Part shown: piece by piece, positions 6,400 to 6,484 of the stretch
Position numbering within the stretch: the first letter of the stretch is position 1
How the letters are laid out: every line of letters begins with the position of its first letter
NCBI GenBank assembly: GCA_016292335.1
Contig: JAECRX010000207.1
Span: 1 to 6,484, forward strand
Direction of reading: 5' to 3'
DNA: 6,484 nucleotides
Source: Candidatus Sifarchaeum subterraneum
GTDB lineage: Archaea; Asgardarchaeota; Sifarchaeia; Sifarchaeales; Sifarchaeaceae
Notes under the pieces: generated by a model
Told to the model about the DNA's origin: nothing
What the model saw: only the letters and a program-made list of their open reading frames with translations
Databases searched by the model: none
Translations under genes and position numbers: made by a program

Positions 6400-6484
6400 A
6401 AGGAATCTCGATGCCGAGAGGTTTTCCACTCGGAAAAATTGGGTGGAATTATGGGTTGAGTCAAAGCAACCCCGTCCGCCAGGA
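6400..6484 (-). CDS. Possible C-terminal tail of a TnpB-like protein (partial)
   Basis: One minus-strand frame runs open from the right edge to TAG at 6397-6395, reading ALTQPIIPPNFSEWKTSRHR just before the stop, directly upstream of the transposon end hairpin, where tnpB genes usually stop. A second frame is open slightly further. The tail region of TnpB proteins is poorly conserved, so neither frame can be confirmed from this fragment. Confidence 0.25.
6406..6433 (-). ncRNA. Overlapping hairpins within the transposon end, candidate omega-RNA scaffold (partial)
   Basis: Two stems share bases. TCTCG (6406-6410) pairs with CGAGA (6415-6419) around ATGC. CCGAG-A-GG (6414-6421) pairs with CC-A-CTCGG (6426-6433) around TTTT, with a single A-A mismatch. 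They cannot form together. In TnpB elements the 3' end of the gene and the right end are transcribed as the guide (omega) RNA, ending in flanking DNA as guide. The position and strand here fit, but no transcription evidence can be read from sequence. Confidence 0.35.

Larger units (their letters stand above)
6363..6484 (-). mobile_element. Right end of an IS200/IS605-type (TnpB/IS1341-like) element, continuing off the window
   Basis: Read on the minus strand, the sequence ends in a hairpin, then GGATGTCA, the layout typical of IS200/IS605 right ends (a stem with a TTTA-type loop followed by GAGGATGTCA). The end is at about 6361-6366. The hairpin arms are TCTCCGCCC (6371-6379) and GGACGTAGA (6384-6392), with 7 paired bases and two mismatches around a TAAA loop. 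The right-most bases, CCCCGTCC followed by GCCA and GGA, look like the first part of another stem cut by the window edge. A transposon gene (tnpB) should lie to the right. No transposase domain is visible here, so the family call rests on the end structure. Confidence 0.6.

Overview
This window carries four substantial protein genes, one plausible small gene and the end of a transposon, in AT-rich DNA. All four large genes look like soluble cytoplasmic proteins with no signal peptide or membrane segment. Strong Shine-Dalgarno sequences, a TTG start, tight spacing and an IS200/IS605-type end show a prokaryote. The protein set (a nickel-type 2-hydroxyacid racemase, an iron-dependent hydroxyacid-oxoacid transhydrogenase, a flavin disulfide oxidoreductase, and a VWA protein with a zinc ribbon) would suit an anaerobic archaeon, perhaps of an uncultured lineage. 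The sequence alone does not exclude an anaerobic bacterium, and one hairpin-plus-T-run terminator would fit a bacterium at least as well.

Layout. On the minus strand, positions 2950 to 1 hold a probable two-gene operon: a VWA/zinc-ribbon protein (1571-2950), then 54 bases later an NAD/FAD-dependent disulfide oxidoreductase of the dihydrolipoamide dehydrogenase/mycothione reductase type. The second gene starts at a TTG at 1516 and runs off the left edge in the middle of a His-Glu repeat tail. A divergent AT-rich intergenic region (2951-3295) contains a near-central 16-base inverted repeat. On the plus strand, 3296-4591 encodes a hydroxyacid-oxoacid transhydrogenase (HOT/ADHFE1 family), followed at once by a strong intrinsic terminator. 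Between it and the next plus-strand gene lies a 44-codon minus-strand ORF with a good ribosome binding site (4641-4775). A LarA-family racemase follows (5030-6304), with every catalytic residue I can place conserved. The right edge (about 6363-6484) is the right end of an IS200/IS605-type element entering from the right on the minus strand, with hairpins of the kind that form the end structure and the omega-RNA scaffold of TnpB elements.

How the genes may work together. The transhydrogenase family makes D-2-hydroxyglutarate while oxidising 4-hydroxybutyrate. The LarA superfamily includes enzymes that racemise 2-hydroxyacids, including 2-hydroxyglutarate. The two neighbours could therefore form a small hydroxyacid module, although a terminator and about 440 bases separate them, so this is a hypothesis. 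The VWA/reductase pair has no clear link to that chemistry. Nothing here is a proven new defence or signalling system; the best candidates for novelty are the VWA-zinc ribbon/reductase pair, the His-Glu tail and the small ORF.
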